Below, one piece after another: positions 63,569 through 64,000 of a stretch of 64,000 bases of DNA (position 1 is the stretch's first letter; each line of letters starts with the position of its first letter). A program made the position numbers and the translations under genes. The stretch is taken from the NCBI GenBank assembly GCA_963715675.1, contig OY970265.1, positions 930,001-994,000 on the forward strand. The letters are read 5' to 3'. The notes below the pieces were generated by a model. The model ran no database searches and had not been told where the DNA came from. It worked only from the letters and a program-made list of their open reading frames with translations. The stretch comes from DASVWZ01 sp963715675 (lineage in GTDB: Bacteria > Acidobacteriota > Terriglobia > Terriglobales > Acidobacteriaceae).

Positions 63569-64000
63569 ATGAGCTTTCTGCAAAACATCTTCGCGCAACT
63601 CGATGCCTCCGGCGACACCACCATCCTCCGCGAACTCCGCGACGGCCAAGCCATCGAGGTCTCCGGGCGCGAACTCCTCGATCTGATCGCCCGCGCCCGC
63701 AACTTCCTGGCCAACAAAGGTCTCAAGAAAGGTGATCGCGTCGCCCTGCTGGCCCACAACGGACCCCGCTGGATCGCCATGGACCTCGCCATCATCGCCG
63801 AAGGCTTCATCGTTGTCCCACTCTATGCTCGCCAGGCTCCCGCGGAACTTGCGGCCATGATGAAGGATTGTTCCCCGAAACTCATTTGCTGCGCCGACTC
63901 CCAGTTGCGCGGCGCCATCCTCCAGCACTGGCCGGACGCGCCCCCGCAGTCGCTTTTCGAAGAAATATTCTCGACCCCAAGCACAGCGGATTCGCCAAAG
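63569..64000 (+). CDS. AMP-dependent acyl-CoA/ACP synthetase, cut by the window end
   Basis: The ATG at 63569 opens a frame that runs off the window (144 codons seen). The N-terminal region matches long-chain acyl-CoA synthetases: ILRELRDGQAIEVSGRELLD, LKKGDRVALLAHNGPRWIAM, and FIVVPLYARQAPAELAAMM. The AMP-binding signature itself would lie beyond the end. It probably activates the acid reduced by the proteins encoded upstream. The 175-base gap makes membership of the same transcript likely but not certain. Confidence 0.85.
   Translation, partial: MSFLQNIFAQLDASGDTTILRELRDGQAIEVSGRELLDLIARARNFLANKGLKKGDRVALLAHNGPRWIAMDLAIIAEGFIVVPLYARQAPAELAAMMKDCSPKLICCADSQLRGAILQHWPDAPPQSLFEEIFSTPSTADSPK

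Overview
The window reads as a chromosomal contig from a high-GC Gram-negative bacterium, most likely an acidobacterium (Acidobacteriota, Koribacter/Terriglobales-like). No rRNA or marker gene in the window settles this. The lineage is inferred from several expanded families: GloVer-type (TIGR03803-like) repeat proteins, AcpA/phospholipase C-like phosphoesterases, and small secreted proteins ending in an LGxLAxG motif. A large radical SAM enzyme of the tetraether-synthase type points the same way. Genes are densely packed and starts are a mix of ATG, GTG and TTG.

Layout. 0.2-7.9 kb: a Crp/Fnr regulator and tRNA-Leu, then a six-gene minus-strand operon, hdrC-hdrB-hdrA-flxD/C fusion-flxB-flxA. 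It should encode a heterodisulfide-reductase-like, NADH-linked flavin-based electron-bifurcating complex. 8-10 kb: a DHH phosphoesterase and a TPR protein. 10.4-14.8 kb: a minus-strand operon of ABC-2 exporter (ATPase, membrane protein, permease) followed by a DesK/DesR-like two-component pair. 15-17.3 kb: an M20 amidohydrolase and a PP2C phosphatase. 17.4-20.3 kb: three paralogous secreted proteins. 20.9-26 kb: an Rrf2 regulator, a SsuABC/TauABC-like importer and an outer-membrane porin, closed by a strong terminator. This looks like an organosulfur or similar small-anion uptake unit.

26-47 kb is an exported-protein region: three GloVer-type proteins in the whole window (two here), two glycoside-hydrolase-like lipoproteins, four phospholipase C/acid-phosphatase-like proteins and a 1146-residue FG-GAP propeller protein. 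galE and purQ are the housekeeping genes among them. One phosphoesterase has its signal peptide put out of frame by a short (CAGT)n tract. 47-49 kb holds a remnant of the secreted paralog family and two small hypothetical genes, each bracketed by composite inverted-repeat elements. The same element arms flank the paralogs at 17-20 kb and 43 kb.

49-64 kb: yebC with a terminator, a TPR protein translationally coupled to a ClC channel, the radical SAM protein, a PQQ-like propeller, another GloVer protein and a lipid-type operon. That operon holds a fatty acyl reductase with a degenerate HAD domain, an SDR reductase, a polysaccharide-pyruvyl-transferase-like protein and an AMP-dependent ligase cut by the window end. 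The radical SAM gene and the reductase operon together suggest unusual membrane lipids (alkyl, ether or membrane-spanning), but that link is inference.

Intergenic DNA carries at least three families of short palindromic repeats, a conserved promoter-like block shared by two secreted-protein genes, and several clear hairpins. No CRISPR array, rRNA, phage or insertion-sequence transposase was seen.
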